A stretch of 64,000 nt of DNA from Verrucomicrobiales bacterium (GCA_031256975.1 JAIRPN010000015.1:259279-323278); one strand, 5' to 3'. Shown: positions 8,814 through 18,226, numbered from the stretch's first letter. Notes: generated by a model not told the origin, from the letters alone. A program made the numbers and translations.

Positions 8814-9482
8814 TCATGACGCCACCTCCTGCGCTTGCACGGGTTTGGCTTCGTCATTAGCGTCCGTTTTCGTACTTTCCTGCGGCTTGGTGGATTCAAT
8901 AAAACGGGCGGCGCTGTCGAGCATCAGTTGCATTTGCTCGACGTTCAATTCGGAGCGGGCGAATTTCGCCATGTCGCAATAACCCAGAAAATCATTCAAC
9001 TGCGGCAAATGCGGTTCAAGTTCGCCGTTGGCGTTTTGCGTCGCGCTGCGGATAAATTCTTCCGTCGTCTGGTGCGTGCTCGGCACACGGAAGCGCCGTT
9101 CCAGGTAACCGCGCACGATGTCGGAAACTTCGCCGGAAAACGCGCGGGCGTTGCCTTCCACGATCAGCGTGCGGCATTGCCGCAGGCGCTCCATGACGAT
9201 TTGATAAAGCGTGCGGACGGGTTTGCGTGATTTGAAGTAACGAATCAGCCACCAGACCAGGCCGCTAACGACCACCAGCACGGCGATGGCGATTAGCGTC
9301 CACCAGACATACTTCAGGTAATCCGGCACCCAGATTCCGCGGACATCGTGGATGTCCCCCTCCGCCGGCGCGAAGCTCGGCGGAGGAGGCTCTGGGTGGG
9401 GTGGGGTTTGGGAAAACACAGTTACACCCGGGAACACGAGCGCGAGCAGAATCGAAGCGAAAAGGGAGGAAAACTTCTTCAT
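8814..9482 (-). CDS. DUF4381-like membrane protein of the Bat operon
   Basis: 222 residues: signal-like N terminus, Pro-rich periplasmic segment (PPHPEPPPPSFAPAEGDIHDVRGIW), one strong membrane helix (about 58-80, WTLIAIAVLVVVSGLVWWLI) and a cytoplasmic helical domain with VSDIVRGYLERRFRVPSTHQTTEEF. This agrees with DUF4381, a family found only next to moxR, DUF58 and batA. Function unknown. It overlaps the DUF58 gene by 4 bp. Confidence 0.8.
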   Translation of the reverse strand: MKKFSSLFASILLALVFPGVTVFSQTPPHPEPPPPSFAPAEGDIHDVRGIWVPDYLKYVWWTLIAIAVLVVVSGLVWWLIRYFKSRKPVRTLYQIVMERLRQCRTLIVEGNARAFSGEVSDIVRGYLERRFRVPSTHQTTEEFIRSATQNANGELEPHLPQLNDFLGYCDMAKFARSELNVEQMQLMLDSAARFIESTKPQESTKTDANDEAKPVQAQEVAS

Positions 9483-10396
9483 CTCCTCACTCTCCTTTCC
9501 CGGGTGTAAAAGAATTGGCGCAACACCGGCAGATACGGTTGGTCGGTGCTCAGTTCAAGCAGGTCGACGGCGTTGCTGTTGAAGGTGCGGCGCAACTCGG
9601 CGGCACGCTTGGTGGAAAATTCCTCGAAATTTTTTCTGACCCGCGCGCTGGTGGTGTCGATCTCGACCAGTTCGCCGGTCTCGGCGTCTTCCAAGGTCAG
9701 GCGGCCAACGGCAGGCAATTTGCTTTCACAAGGATCGGAAACGCTAACGGCGACCAGATCGTGGCGGCGGTTCACCGAATTCAAAGTCGTCTTTAGCGTC
9801 TGCAATTCGGCGGAAAAATCGCCGTTCAGGCAAAAATCGGAAATCAGGAAAATCACCGCGCGGCGTTTTTGCGTGCGGCGGATATTCTCCAGCGCCAGCT
9901 TGATGTTGGTGCCGCGGCCCTGCGGTTCACGGAACAAAATCTCACGGATCACGCGCAGCACATGGAAACGGCCCTTGTTCGGCGGGATGTACAATTCAAC
10001 CTGGTCGCTAAACAGCAGCAGGCCGACGTTGTCGCGGTTCTTGATGGCGCTAAAGGCCAGCACGCTGGCGAGTTCGGCAGCGCGTTCGCGCTTGCTGTCG
10101 TCACCGGAACCGAAGTTGCCGGAGGCGCTGACGTCGATCGCCAGCAAAATGGTCAACTCGCGGTCTTCGCGGTATTTTTTGATGAAGGGGCGGCCCTGGC
10201 GTGCGGTGACTTTCCAGTCGATCGAGCGCACGTCGTCGCCGGGCACGTACTCGCGCACTTCGTCGAAATCAATGCCCGAGCCGCGGAACACCGAATGATA
10301 CTGGCCGGCCAGCGCCTCGTTCACCAAACGGTTGGTTCGGATCTCGATCGCGCGGACCTTTTTCAGCATCTCACTGATGGTGGTGGGGCGGCTCAT
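9479..10396 (-). CDS. DUF58 domain protein
   Basis: 305 residues. It has the DUF58 signature GIDFDEVREYVPGDDVRSIDWKVTARQGRPFIKKYREDREL, followed by a VWA-like core (LLAIDVSASGNFGSG). The family is soluble, linked to MoxR ATPases, and may act as adaptor or substrate. It lies between moxR and the DUF4381 gene; 43 bp separates it from moxR. Confidence 0.9.
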   Translation of the reverse strand: MSRPTTISEMLKKVRAIEIRTNRLVNEALAGQYHSVFRGSGIDFDEVREYVPGDDVRSIDWKVTARQGRPFIKKYREDRELTILLAIDVSASGNFGSGDDSKRERAAELASVLAFSAIKNRDNVGLLLFSDQVELYIPPNKGRFHVLRVIREILFREPQGRGTNIKLALENIRRTQKRRAVIFLISDFCLNGDFSAELQTLKTTLNSVNRRHDLVAVSVSDPCESKLPAVGRLTLEDAETGELVEIDTTSARVRKNFEEFSTKRAAELRRTFNSNAVDLLELSTDQPYLPVLRQFFYTRERRVRR

Positions 10397-10439
10397 GGAC
10401 TCAATTGCAAATTTTGAATTACTAATTATTAATTAATGG

Positions 10440-11474
10440 TTAGGGAACCGGCACCGCGTCCAGGATTTTCTGGATGATGTGCTCGCTGGTCAGGCCTTCG
10501 GCCTCGGCTTCGTAGGTTACCGACACACGGTGACGCAGCACGTCGGGCGCGATGGACTTGATGTCCTGCGGGGTGACGTAGCCGCGACCGTTCAAAAAGG
10601 CCAGTGCGCGGCTCGCCAGCGTGAGGCTGATCGAAGCGCGTGGCGAGGCCGCGTACCGGATGTAGGGTTGGAGGTCTAATTTGTATTTGGCGGGTTCACG
10701 GGTGGCGTGAATGATGCTGACGATGTAGTCCTTGACCTTGTCGTCGATGTAAATGGTGTTCACCACCTGGCGCGATTTGATGATGTCGTCGACGCTGAGC
10801 ATGGCATTGGCCTGCGGCTTGGCATCGGTGGTGCCCATCAGGTCAATAATCACGCGCTCTTCGGCGGGCGTCGGGTAGGTGACGACCACCTTGAGCATGA
10901 AGCGGTCGACCTGTGCCTCGGGCAGCGAGTAAGTGCCTTCCTGTTCGATCGGATTTTGTGTCGCCAATACCAGGAACGGTTCCGGCAACGGGTGGGTGGT
11001 GTCGCCGATGGTGACCTGGTGTTCCTGCATCGCCTCGAGCAACGCGCTCTGCACCTTGGCGGGGGCGCGGTTGATTTCGTCGGCGAGGATCAGGTTGGCG
11101 AACACCGGACCGTGCTTGATGGCAAAATTCAGGTCGCGCGGGTTGTAAATTTCGGTGCCGATGATGTCGGCGGGCAGCATGTCCGGGGTAAACTGGATGC
11201 GCTTGAAGGAAAGCTGGATGGTCGAGGCGAGCGTCTTGAGCGCCAGAGTTTTCGCCAGACCGGGCACCCCTTCGAGCAGGACATGGCCGTTAGCGAGCAA
11301 ACCGACCAACAATCGCTCGATCAAATTGTTCTGGCCGATGATGACCCGGCCAATCTCGCGTTGCACCGGCTGGACCCATGCCGAGGCTTGTTGCACGGCT
11401 TGGTTGATGGTTTGGATAGAGGCATGTTGCGACGGCGACGGGATCGCCGGAGGTGTCATATTGGTGCTGCTCAT
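10440..11474 (-). CDS. moxR: MoxR-family AAA+ ATPase
   Basis: 344 residues. Walker A is GVPGLAKT, Walker B LILADEINRA, with the MoxR-typical AKVQSALLEAMQEHQVT and sensor 1 LVLATQNPIEQEGTYSLPEAQVDRF. These chaperone-like ATPases help load metal cofactors or mature VWA proteins; here the clients are presumably BatA and BatBC. It is the first gene of the seven-gene minus-strand operon, with its promoter expected in 11475-11600, shared divergently with the flavodoxin gene. Confidence 0.93.
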   Translation of the reverse strand: MSSTNMTPPAIPSPSQHASIQTINQAVQQASAWVQPVQREIGRVIIGQNNLIERLLVGLLANGHVLLEGVPGLAKTLALKTLASTIQLSFKRIQFTPDMLPADIIGTEIYNPRDLNFAIKHGPVFANLILADEINRAPAKVQSALLEAMQEHQVTIGDTTHPLPEPFLVLATQNPIEQEGTYSLPEAQVDRFMLKVVVTYPTPAEERVIIDLMGTTDAKPQANAMLSVDDIIKSRQVVNTIYIDDKVKDYIVSIIHATREPAKYKLDLQPYIRYAASPRASISLTLASRALAFLNGRGYVTPQDIKSIAPDVLRHRVSVTYEAEAEGLTSEHIIQKILDAVPVP

Positions 11475-11633
11475 GTTGGAACTATGCCATAAGAGGCTAA
11501 CCTCAACATTTCCATATAATTACAAATTGGTAATAATCGCCATTTCAACGCAAAAAACCGCTAACGGCGGGCAAACTTTTCAGGTTGAATTTCCGACCCA
11601 AAAGTCATTTATTGAGAATATGTCTCAATAAAT

Positions 11634-12074
11634 ATGAACACTCAATCCATCTCCATCTATTACGCAACCGAAAGCGGCAATGCCGAGTCATTGGCGGGCC
11701 GTACCAGTGAAAAATTAAAACGGCTCGGTCACGAGGTGACCGTCCGCAATGTCAGCGATATTTCCGCGGATTCGCTCGCCAATGGCGGCAAGGTGATTTT
11801 CTTGGTCTCAACCTGGGGCGATGGCGAACCCCCTTATGCCGCCGAGGATTTCGCCAAGGAGGTGTATGCCGGCAACCTCGACCTGGCAAATTTGTCCTTC
11901 ACCGTGCTGGCGCTTGGTGACACCGCCTATGAGGATTTTTGCGGCTTCGGCCGGAAACTGGAAGAAGCCCTGCTGCGTCAGGGAGGAAAACCGTTTCTGC
12001 CGCGCAGGGACCTCGACCTCGATTTCGACGCCGAGTTTGAAAAATGGAGCGAGACGCTAAGCGCCGCGTTATAA
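11634..12074 (+). CDS. Flavodoxin-like FMN protein
   Basis: 146 residues, a single flavodoxin fold. The phosphate loop is ATESGNAES (11-19) and the two isoalloxazine loops are STWGDGEPP and ALGDTAYEDFCGFGRKL. The sequence resembles the FMN domain of CysJ-type reductases and MioC more than classical flavodoxins. No reductase partner is adjacent. Its 3' end overlaps the convergent SPOR lipoprotein gene by 6 bp. Confidence 0.88.
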   Translation: MNTQSISIYYATESGNAESLAGRTSEKLKRLGHEVTVRNVSDISADSLANGGKVIFLVSTWGDGEPPYAAEDFAKEVYAGNLDLANLSFTVLALGDTAYEDFCGFGRKLEEALLRQGGKPFLPRRDLDLDFDAEFEKWSETLSAAL

Positions 12075-12380
12075 CTTCGGCACGGCCTTCGATTCAATCC
12101 CGGCTTTTTTCAGCCTGGCAATATCACCATTAGCGTCCTGCGGCGTGTCGTAAATCCCGCTATGCACCCGGTAAACCGCAGTGTAATGGATGATGTCGGT
12201 GTCCACCTGTGAGTTGCCGGTGACTTTTTTCACTTCGGCGGCGCGGGTGCGGGCCTCCTTGTAGTTGGCGAAGAAACCTGCTTCGATGGTGTAAACCGTT
12301 CCTTTGCCCGTGGAGGCGCAGCCGCTAACCGCAAGCAGCAGCGACGCCAGCAAGCCGAAGAGCAGCAATTTGGTTTTCAT
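12069..12380 (-). CDS. Small SPOR-like lipoprotein
   Basis: 103 residues with a lipoprotein signal ending in the lipobox AVSGC (Cys 21). The remaining 80 residues have the SPOR-type layout ([24 protein letters not shown] ... [31 protein letters not shown]), a peptidoglycan-binding fold seen in septal proteins. The start overlaps the hisI stop by 4 bp, so the two are co-transcribed although functionally unrelated. Confidence 0.72.
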   Translation of the reverse strand: MKTKLLLFGLLASLLLAVSGCASTGKGTVYTIEAGFFANYKEARTRAAEVKKVTGNSQVDTDIIHYTAVYRVHSGIYDTPQDANGDIARLKKAGIESKAVPKL

Positions 12381-12844
12381 TTTTTGCCGTAAACTTTTTC
12401 AGGGTCGAACAGTTTCTCGGTTTCCCTGAAAATCAATGCCATTCCGGTCTTGGCCTTTTCGCCAACCGGCACTTCGCGGTAGAAGCAGGAACGGAAGCCG
12501 GTGTGGCAGGCGCCGCCGAAACCCTGCTGGGTCACGCGCATCCACAGCGCGTCTTGGTCGCAGTCGATGCGCAGCTCGCGAACTTTTTGCACGTTGCCGC
12601 TGGTTGCGCCCTTGTGCCAGATTTCCTGGCGGCTGCGGCTCCAATACACCGCCTCGCCCAGCTCGATGGTGCGCACCAGCGAATCGCGGTTCATGTACGC
12701 CATCATCAACACTTCGCCACTGTCATAATCGGTTGTTACCACGGGAATCAACCCGTCCTTGTCGAACTTCGGTGCCAGCTGGGTGCTTTCCTCGAGTTGC
12801 TTCTTGTCGCCACGCTCGGCGAAAATGCTCTGCCAGTTATTCAT
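12377..12844 (-). CDS. hisI: Phosphoribosyl-AMP cyclohydrolase
   Basis: 155 residues. It has the full HisI signature: [54 protein letters not shown] and [14 protein letters not shown], including the conserved Cys and Asp residues for Zn and Mg. It opens the adenine ring of PR-AMP in histidine biosynthesis. There is no HisE (PR-ATP pyrophosphatase) domain, so this is the stand-alone form. No other his genes are nearby. Confidence 0.95.
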   Translation of the reverse strand: MNNWQSIFAERGDKKQLEESTQLAPKFDKDGLIPVVTTDYDSGEVLMMAYMNRDSLVRTIELGEAVYWSRSRQEIWHKGATSGNVQKVRELRIDCDQDALWMRVTQQGFGGACHTGFRSCFYREVPVGEKAKTGMALIFRETEKLFDPEKVYGKK

Positions 12845-12929
12845 GGCCCCATTCTATAAGCAAGCGCGCCGCTAATCACGAACTTTTTGCTGCACCAGGC
12901 GCCATTTTGCCCTAATATTGAAACCGCTT

Positions 12930-13847
12930 ATGAAGACGACTAACCATTTAATACTTGTTATCGCCTGCTCGCTCACGCTGGGCGCCGGCATTGCCTTCGC
13001 CCAGGACAGCGCCGCCAATGACGAACTCGTCCGCCTGCGCGCCGAACTCGAGGCCGCCAAGCGCGACAATGCCCAGCTCGCCGACGCCAATAAAAAGGCC
13101 CGGCAACAAATTACCGACCTGAACAAGGAAGTCGCCTCGTTAAAAGGCGCGCCGGAAAAAGTCGCCGCTAATGACGAAGCCGCCGAAAAACTCAAGAATC
13201 CATGGAAAATGGAAGTCAACGCCGGCGGCAACTATGCCACCGGTAATACCAATTCCTATCGCGGCAACCTCGGTTTCAAGGCAGTACGGGAAACCGCCAT
13301 CGACCAGCTGACCCTCAACCTTGCGGGCGAATATGGCAAGACCAGCGACACCCTCGACGCCGAACGCCTGCTGGCCGAGGCCAATTACCGCCATAACATC
13401 GAGGACGACCTGTACTGGCTCGCCAACACCAGTTTCCTGCACGACGGCGTCAGCGGCCTGGATTTCCGCAACACCATCGGTCCCGGCTTGGGTTATTATT
13501 TCATCAAGAACAACACCATCACGCTATTGCTGGAAGGCGGCCCGGCTTATGTCTGGGAGCGCAACGAAGGCGAGCCGAGCACCAGCAGTGTCCGTGGCCG
13601 TGTCGCGCAGGAATTCGACTGGAAATTCACCCCGAACGCCAAACTGTTCGAACGCTGGGAATTCCTCGATAACCTGCAAAACGTGCAGGACTGGGTCACC
13701 ACCCTGGAAGGCGGCATCGAAACCTCGATCACCAAAACCATCAGCCTGCGCCTGAGCGGCCGCTACCAGTACGACAACGATCCCGCCGTCGACCGCAAAA
13801 AAGGCGATTTCACCGCCCTCGGCGCCTTGGTATACAAGTTTGAGTAA
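12930..13847 (+). CDS. DUF481-type outer-membrane beta-barrel protein
   Basis: I start at ATG 12930, which gives a clean signal peptide (MKTTNHLILVIACSLTLGAGIAFAQ); TTG 12918 in the same frame is possible. A short coiled coil follows (LVRLRAELEAAKRDNAQLADANKKARQQ), then a beta-rich domain with alternating aromatic residues (WKMEVNAGGNYATGNTNSYRGNLGF ... LRLSGRYQYDNDPAVDRKKGDF ... ALVYKFE) ending in the C-terminal aromatic expected of outer-membrane barrels. DUF481 includes the salt-induced YdiY proteins. The N-terminal coiled coil may anchor it to peptidoglycan. A terminator follows at 13854. Confidence 0.78.
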   Translation: MKTTNHLILVIACSLTLGAGIAFAQDSAANDELVRLRAELEAAKRDNAQLADANKKARQQITDLNKEVASLKGAPEKVAANDEAAEKLKNPWKMEVNAGGNYATGNTNSYRGNLGFKAVRETAIDQLTLNLAGEYGKTSDTLDAERLLAEANYRHNIEDDLYWLANTSFLHDGVSGLDFRNTIGPGLGYYFIKNNTITLLLEGGPAYVWERNEGEPSTSSVRGRVAQEFDWKFTPNAKLFERWEFLDNLQNVQDWVTTLEGGIETSITKTISLRLSGRYQYDNDPAVDRKKGDFTALGALVYKFE

Positions 13848-13853
13848 AATCTG

Positions 13854-13891
13854 ACGCTAACGGTAACACCTCACCGTTAGCGTACCTTTTT
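13854..13891 (+). terminator. Terminator built from two inverted TTAGCG motifs
   Basis: A perfect 11-bp stem (13854-13864 with 13873-13883, reading acgctaacggt and its complement) encloses an 8-base loop and is followed by a short T-run. It lies 6 bp after the DUF481 gene stop. Both arms are copies of the genome-wide motif. Confidence 0.85.
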
Positions 13892-13936
13892 AACGTTGAG
13901 CTTTTGCCCGTCGGGCTTTAGCCTTTCTGCTGCTTT

Positions 13937-15352
13937 ATGCCACAGGATGTTCACGTTTACGATACCATGACCCGCAGTGTGAAAGCCGTCCAGCCCTTGG
14001 ACGGCAAAACGGTGCGTTTTTACTGTTGCGGGCCGACGGTTTACGGGCCCGCGCATATCGGCAATTTTCGCACTTTCGTGTCGCAGGACATTTTGCGTCG
14101 CACTTTGGAGCTGGCGGGCTGGGAAACCAAGCACGTCCGCAATGTCACCGACGTGGATGACAAAACCATCCGGCAGTCACAAACGCAGGGCAAGACGCTG
14201 AAAGAATTCACCGACTACTGGCTGAAGTTGTTCCGCGACGACTGCGCGGCGTTGAATTTGCTGCCGCCGCATGTCGAGCCGAGCGCGGTGGAGCATATTC
14301 CGCAACAGGTCAATTTGATCGAGACGCTGATGGCGAAACAGCACGCTTACCGCACGGACGACGGCTCGGTGTATTTCCGCATCGACTCGTTCCCCGAGTA
14401 CGGCCGCCTGTCGCGCGTGAAGGAACGCGAACTGGCGCCCGGCACCAACAGCGGCGGCAAGGCCAATTTGTCCGATGAATACGAACGCGAGTCGCTGGCC
14501 GATTTCGCGTTGTGGAAGGCGCGCAAACCCGAGGACGGCGCCAACGTCTGGTGCGCGCCGTGGGGCGAGGGCCGTCCGGGCTGGCATCTGGAATGCAGTT
14601 GCATGAGCATGCAGTATCTCGGCGAGTCGTTTGACTTGCACGGCGGCGGCGTGGATTTGATTTTCCCGCACCACGAAAATGAAATCGCCCAGAGCGAGGC
14701 GGCGACCGGCAAGGTTTTCGCCAAACATTGGTTCCATACCACGCACCTGTTGGTGGAGAATCGCAAGATGAGCAAGAGCGACGGCAATTTGTTCACCTTG
14801 CAGGATCTCAAGGACAAGGGCTTCACGCCGATGGAAGTGCGCTATGTCTTGCTGGCGGGCAAATACAGCCAGCCGTTGAACTTCACCATCGACTCGCTAA
14901 ACGCCGCGCGCGCCGCGTTGAAGAAGCTCGCCAAGGCCGCTTCGTCATTAGCGCCCAAGGAAATCACCTTTGAACAACTCAAGCAACAAACGCTAACGGC
15001 GGATAATCCGTTCCATGCCGCGTGGGAAGCCTTGAAGAACGACCTCAACGTCAGCGAGGCGCTCGGCCAGACTTTTGTCGCCTTGAAAGATACCGACAAG
15101 TTCAGTGACAAAACCGCCGCATGGCTTGGTTTCCAGCGTATCATCCAGGCGCTCGGCCTCATTTTGCCGGACGCCAACGATGAAGTGACTGCGGATGTCC
15201 CCGCCGAAGTACGTGAAGTCGCCGCCAAACGCTGGGAAGCGAAAAAAGCCAGGGATTGGAAACTGGCCGACGAATGCCGCGCCAAGCTCAGCGAACTCGG
15301 CTGGGCCATGCAGGACGCCAAGGACGATTACAAGTTGACGAAATTGAATTAG
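13937..15352 (+). CDS. cysS: Cysteinyl-tRNA synthetase
   Basis: 471 residues, normal for CysRS. It has the HIGH-type motif PAHIGNFRTF after CCGPTVYG (zinc Cys), further zinc ligands in WHLECSCM and HHENEIAQSEA, and the KMSKS loop in ENRKMSKSDGNL. It charges tRNA-Cys. The next gene follows after an inverted repeat. Confidence 0.97.
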   Translation: MPQDVHVYDTMTRSVKAVQPLDGKTVRFYCCGPTVYGPAHIGNFRTFVSQDILRRTLELAGWETKHVRNVTDVDDKTIRQSQTQGKTLKEFTDYWLKLFRDDCAALNLLPPHVEPSAVEHIPQQVNLIETLMAKQHAYRTDDGSVYFRIDSFPEYGRLSRVKERELAPGTNSGGKANLSDEYERESLADFALWKARKPEDGANVWCAPWGEGRPGWHLECSCMSMQYLGESFDLHGGGVDLIFPHHENEIAQSEAATGKVFAKHWFHTTHLLVENRKMSKSDGNLFTLQDLKDKGFTPMEVRYVLLAGKYSQPLNFTIDSLNAARAALKKLAKAASSLAPKEITFEQLKQQTLTADNPFHAAWEALKNDLNVSEALGQTFVALKDTDKFSDKTAAWLGFQRIIQALGLILPDANDEVTADVPAEVREVAAKRWEAKKARDWKLADECRAKLSELGWAMQDAKDDYKLTKLN

Positions 15353-15355
15353 TGG

Positions 15356-15448
15356 CAATTTTTACAGGGAGATCACGGAGAACATGGAGGTTAACGGTGG
15401 AGAATTTTAAATTTCTTCGTGAACTCCATGATCTTCCTGTAAAAAATG
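15356..15448. repeat. Inverted repeat after cysS
   Basis: Imperfect arms at about 15356-15389 and 15423-15448 ('tttttacagg...' and '...cctgtaaaaa'), separated by about 34 bases. It fills the gap between cysS and the next gene and can fold as a transcript hairpin. It is of the 'ggagatcacggagaac' type of dispersed bacterial repeat. Confidence 0.65.
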
Positions 15449-15463
15449 TTTTATTAACAACCC

Positions 15464-15814
15464 ATGATTATGCCCGCTGCCAATAATGAATTCGCGCCGG
15501 TGATCAAACGCCTGCAGGAAACCCTGATCGAATATTTGAACGAGGGCAAAAGCCTGGGCATCAAGTTCGATCGCACCGAGGTGGTTGCCGCGATTGATCG
15601 CGCCATCGCCAAATTGAATGGCGCCAACGACGAAGCCAAGCGCGAGACACCGAAGGAATTCTTCCTCGATGGTGTCACCGAGTTGCTGCTCGAGGAGCGC
15701 GAGGGCGTGTTCGAGAAGCAAAAGGACGGGAACGGCGAGGAAAAATATCTCGCGGTTAGCGTCGCCGTCTGGGCGCAATGCCTTGGCGAGTTGCGCAAAA
15801 TCACTCATTCCTGA
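15464..15814 (+). CDS. Uncharacterised small helical protein
   Basis: 116 residues, no family recognised. It is mainly helical and charged (VIKRLQETLIEYLNEGKSLGIKFDRTEVVAAIDRAIAKL), with no signal or membrane segment, so cytosolic. The TPR gene begins at GTG 3 bp after its stop, and dtd overlaps that one, so the three form an operon. Two other in-frame starts lie within the first three codons; the choice matters little. Confidence 0.6.
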   Translation: MIMPAANNEFAPVIKRLQETLIEYLNEGKSLGIKFDRTEVVAAIDRAIAKLNGANDEAKRETPKEFFLDGVTELLLEEREGVFEKQKDGNGEEKYLAVSVAVWAQCLGELRKITHS

Positions 15815-15817
15815 GTC

Positions 15818-16294
15818 GTGAAATCCACCCAACAATTCAACGCCGCCGTCGGTTACTACCAGCTCGGCATGTACGAGGAGGCCTGGCAGGAGTTGAAAGG
15901 CCTGCCCGCCGGCGAGGAATTGCGCACCGAAGTGCTGGGTTTGAAAATCTCGGTGCTGATGCAGTTGAAGCATTGGGAACAGGCGGTTTCGCAAAGCACC
16001 GAACTGTTGAAAATCAGCCCGGGCGAAAAGGCCGCCTATATCGACATCGCCTATTGCCTGCATGAACTCGGTCGCACCGAACAGGCCCGTGAATTTTTAC
16101 TCGGCGCGGTGAACCTGCTGCGCGACAACGCCACTTTCCATTACAACATGGCCTGTTACGAGGCCCGGCTCGGCAATCTCGAATCGGCGCGCGGTTATCT
16201 GCAGCATGCCTGCAAAATGGACGGGCATTTCAAGGAATTCTCCAAAACCGACCCCGATTTGAAACCCTTACGCAAGAAGAAAGGCAAATCATGA
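15818..16294 (+). CDS. TPR-repeat protein
   Basis: 158 residues starting at GTG. It contains about three tetratricopeptide units (NAAVGYYQLGMYEEAWQELKGL, VLMQLKHWEQAVSQSTELLKI, IAYCLHELGRTEQAREFLLGAV, YNMACYEARLGNLESARGYLQHA). No signal peptide, so a cytosolic scaffold; partner unknown. It overlaps dtd by 4 bp. Confidence 0.78.
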   Translation: MKSTQQFNAAVGYYQLGMYEEAWQELKGLPAGEELRTEVLGLKISVLMQLKHWEQAVSQSTELLKISPGEKAAYIDIAYCLHELGRTEQAREFLLGAVNLLRDNATFHYNMACYEARLGNLESARGYLQHACKMDGHFKEFSKTDPDLKPLRKKKGKS

Positions 16295-16746
16295 AGACAG
16301 TGGTGCAACGCGTTTCCAGGGCCGAGGTGCGCATCAACGGTGAACCCGCGCGCAGCATTGGCGCCGGACTGGTCATTTTGCTCGGCGTGGAACCGGCCGA
16401 CACGGATGCCGATGCCGCCTGGTTGCTGGATAAAATTCTCAAACTGCGACTGTTCGATGATAACGAGGGATTCATGGACTTGTCACTCGGCGACATCGAC
16501 GGCGAATTGCTGGTCGTCAGCCAGTTCACCCTGTTCGCCAGTACCAAGAAAGGCACCAAGCCTTCTTTCCACCGCGCCGCCAAACCGGAAATCGCCGTGC
16601 CGCTTTATGAATTGTTCGTGCGGCTGGCGCGCAACAGCATCGGGCCGGACAAGGTAAAAACCGGAACTTTTGGCGCGATGATGTCAGTTGAGCTGGTCAA
16701 CGACGGGCCAGTGACGCTGATTCTGGATTCCAAGAACAAAGAATAG
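16291..16746 (+). CDS. dtd: D-aminoacyl-tRNA deacylase
   Basis: 151 residues. It begins MKTVVQRVSRAEVRI and has the catalytic SQFTLFA motif and the chirality-checking NDGPVT (NxGPVT), with GTKPSFHRAA in between. It removes D-amino acids mischarged on tRNA. It is the last gene of a three-gene operon and is followed by a long inverted repeat. Confidence 0.95.
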   Translation: MKTVVQRVSRAEVRINGEPARSIGAGLVILLGVEPADTDADAAWLLDKILKLRLFDDNEGFMDLSLGDIDGELLVVSQFTLFASTKKGTKPSFHRAAKPEIAVPLYELFVRLARNSIGPDKVKTGTFGAMMSVELVNDGPVTLILDSKNKE

Positions 16747-16750
16747 CTTC

Positions 16751-16859
16751 ATTCACCGCGGAGACGCAGAGAACGCGGAGATCTTTTTGGTTCACGATTC
16801 TGCGTTAGCCGTATCTTGCCCAAATAAAACTCAGCGTTCTCTGCGCCTCTGCGGTGAAT
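16751..16859. repeat. Long inverted repeat between convergent dtd and the LD-transpeptidase gene
   Basis: Arms 16751-16776 and 16834-16859 pair at 24 of 26 bases; the sequence is of the 'attcaccgcagaggcgcagagaacgc' family. It sits tail to tail between convergent genes, so a bidirectional terminator role is likely. Confidence 0.85.
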
Positions 16860-18158
16860 TTAATCCACGATGCTAACCTGCGTGCCGATGCCTATTTCGC
16901 CGAACAATTCCTTGGCCTTGTCGTAAGGCATGCGGATGCAGCCATGCGAGGCCGGATAACCCGGCAACAATCCCGCGTGCATGCCGATCGGGCTGAAATT
17001 CAAGCGCATGAAAAACGGCATTTCCGCGTCCTTGTAAATCGAGGAAATCCATTGCTCGTGCTTGTCGGTGATCACGTACTGCCCCTTCGGTGTGTCGAAG
17101 CCCTTGGCGCCGGTGGAAACAGGCGATTTCATGTAAATCTCGCCTTCCTTGTAAATCACCGCGCGCTGCCTGGAGATGGAAATCTCGATTTTGAATTTCT
17201 GCCCGCCGTTAGCGCCGAGCAAATACTGGATCACCGGCGTGCGCTTGTTGGTGGCGGCAATGTACACCGCGCGGGTTTCGGTTTCCACGGTCCCGGCGGT
17301 TTTCCTGGCACCGTGCTTGACCAGCAACTTGACCATGTCGAGGTTGCCCTGCCCGGCGGCGATCATCAGCGGCGTCACTCCTTTTTCCTTCCGCAAATAA
17401 AATTCCACGGTGCCGTCGCCAACCGTGTTGACAAAGGCATTGCCGGCCGGGGTATTGGCCAGGGTGTTGGGATCGGCACCCGATTCAAGCAAGCGACTCA
17501 CCAGTTCCAGGTTCCCGGTCGCCACCGCCCAGACCAAAAACGGCTGGCCCTGAATTCCCTCGGGACCGGGCTTGGCGCCGGCCTTCAGCAATGCGTTGAC
17601 GGTCGCAATGTTCGGCGCGATGCCGAGCGGTGTCCTGCCCTCCTTGTCAGCGAGATTTAGCGCCGCGCCTGAACGCAACAACAATTCGGTGATCTTCGGC
17701 TGCTTGTGCCGGATTGACAAGAATAACGCGGTACGGCCTTGCCGGTCCTGCAGTTCGTCGTTAGCGCCCGCTTTCAGCAAATATTCCACCGCATCGGCCT
17801 TGCCATTGATAGTATTGGTCATCAATGCGGTCCGGCCCTGGTGGTTGGCGTGGTTCAAGTCGGCCCCGTGCCGCAGCAAAAAATCAGCCGCTTCCTTTTG
17901 TCCGGCGCCAACCGCGAGGCCGAATGCCGTCTCGCCATTGGCGTCCGCCGTGTTCACGTCGATGCCGGTTTGCAGAAACAACTGCAGGTTGTCCAGCTGC
18001 CCCTGCCGGGCGGTTTTCAGGAACTCCTCCACGGAAACCGGGATCTGCTTGCCTTGCAGGGTTTCACGCGCCACGTCAGCCTGTTTTTTGCACGAACACA
18101 GCGCAAGGCCGAGCAGCAGCACGGCAATAGTTTTCAAATGCTTCATGGACTGCGGCAA
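16860..18158 (-). CDS. Ankyrin-repeat lipoprotein with L,D-transpeptidase (YkuD) domain
   Basis: 432 residues. A lipoprotein signal leads to the lipobox LCSC (Cys about 23; M5 may be the true start). About seven ankyrin repeats follow (about 45-310: NGETAFGLAVGAGQKEAADFL, QGRTALMTNTINGKADAVEYLL and so on). A YkuD domain occupies about 325-432, with the catalytic HAGLLPGYPASHGCIRMP (His, Ser, Cys, Arg in HxxxxxxxxxxSHGCIR). It should cross-link peptidoglycan or attach proteins to it in the periplasm. The fusion to ankyrin repeats is unusual and suggests a recruited partner. Confidence 0.9.
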   Translation of the reverse strand: MPQSMKHLKTIAVLLLGLALCSCKKQADVARETLQGKQIPVSVEEFLKTARQGQLDNLQLFLQTGIDVNTADANGETAFGLAVGAGQKEAADFLLRHGADLNHANHQGRTALMTNTINGKADAVEYLLKAGANDELQDRQGRTALFLSIRHKQPKITELLLRSGAALNLADKEGRTPLGIAPNIATVNALLKAGAKPGPEGIQGQPFLVWAVATGNLELVSRLLESGADPNTLANTPAGNAFVNTVGDGTVEFYLRKEKGVTPLMIAAGQGNLDMVKLLVKHGARKTAGTVETETRAVYIAATNKRTPVIQYLLGANGGQKFKIEISISRQRAVIYKEGEIYMKSPVSTGAKGFDTPKGQYVITDKHEQWISSIYKDAEMPFFMRLNFSPIGMHAGLLPGYPASHGCIRMPYDKAKELFGEIGIGTQVSIVD

Positions 18159-18226
18159 TTATAACAGCCGGAAGGACCTCCGCCATTCTTCTTTTCAAAA
18201 TCCAGGAACCCGCTAACACCTTTAGG

